Below, in pieces: positions 7,407-7,526 of a DNA stretch of 7,526 nt. Positions within the stretch are counted from its first letter, which is position 1; every line of letters begins with the position of its first letter. Under the pieces are notes generated by a model. The model was not told the origin of the DNA. It saw nothing but the letters and a program-made list of their open reading frames with translations, and ran no database searches. Both the position numbers and the translations under genes were made by a program. The stretch is from Cryomorphaceae bacterium (lineage in GTDB: Bacteria; Bacteroidota; Bacteroidia; Flavobacteriales; UBA7312): assembly GCA_018608925.1 (NCBI GenBank), contig JABAYQ010000158.1, positions 1-7,526 of the forward strand, written 5' to 3'.

Positions 7407-7478
7407 GCTTTATTTTTTAAGAGCATAAAAAAATACTTGAAAAATTTATTTAAATTTATTGCTTAAAGCCTAAAACCA

Positions 7479-7526
7479 ATGAAAAACTTAAAATCTACAG
7501 TCGGAATTACATCATCACTAATAATA
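7479..7526 (+). CDS. Start of a downstream gene, only 16 codons visible
   Basis: ATG at 7479-7481 opens a frame reading MKNLKSTVGITSSLII to the window edge. The two lysines followed by a turning-hydrophobic stretch look like the beginning of a signal peptide or membrane anchor. There is no Shine-Dalgarno but there is an A-rich leader, like the preceding gene. The 72-bp gap holds only AT-rich DNA with a poor A/T hairpin near 7411-7435, so co-transcription with the upstream cargo gene is possible. In Bacteroidota the gene after a type B T9SS cargo is often a PorP/SprF family outer-membrane protein, but nothing visible here proves that. Confidence 0.55.
   Translation, partial: MKNLKSTVGITSSLII

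Noticed and set aside
7411..7435. Possible terminator hairpin after the glycine-rich surface protein gene
   Set aside because: The stem is made only of A-T pairs, with T-rich and A-rich arms, and there is no GC-rich core. It is too weak to call as a terminator.

Overview
The window looks like a stretch of an AT-rich Bacteroidota genome, most likely a member of the Flavobacteriia or a related marine or freshwater lineage. The evidence is a C-terminal type B sorting domain of the type IX secretion system (T9SS), SprB-type repeats, a PKD domain, Bacteroidota-style signal peptides, start sites without Shine-Dalgarno sequences, and a promoter -7 box matching TAnnTTTG. The exact genus cannot be read from the sequence.

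Layout: almost the whole window is two very large secreted surface proteins transcribed divergently from a 198-bp intergenic region. On the minus strand, from 4082 down to the left edge, is the first 1360 residues of a protein that continues outside the window. It has a signal peptide, a short N-terminal domain, and then fifteen SprB-type repeats of about 75-92 residues, the last one cut. It has no ATG; the best start is a TTG at 4080-4082, just downstream of a good -7 box. On the plus strand, 4281-7406 is a complete 1041-residue protein. In order it has a signal peptide, a glycine-rich domain resembling the extracellular glycine-rich region of ALK/LTK receptors, ten 51-residue two-cysteine repeats, an Ig-like linker, a PKD domain and a type B (CHU_C / gliding-motility-associated) C-terminal sorting domain. 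After a 72-bp AT-rich gap, a third gene starts at 7479 on the plus strand. Only 16 codons are visible.

How they fit together: both large proteins should cross the inner membrane by Sec. The plus-strand protein should then cross the outer membrane by T9SS and end up on the cell surface or released; the same is expected, but not visible, for the minus-strand one. Both are built from tandem disulfide-capable beta modules, which suggests adhesin, surface-layer or gliding-related roles. No enzyme, defence system, mobile element, RNA gene or CRISPR array is visible. The most unusual points are the ALK-like glycine-rich domain joined to a recently duplicated repeat array, and a candidate O-glycosylation motif recurring at an exact 51-residue spacing in that array.
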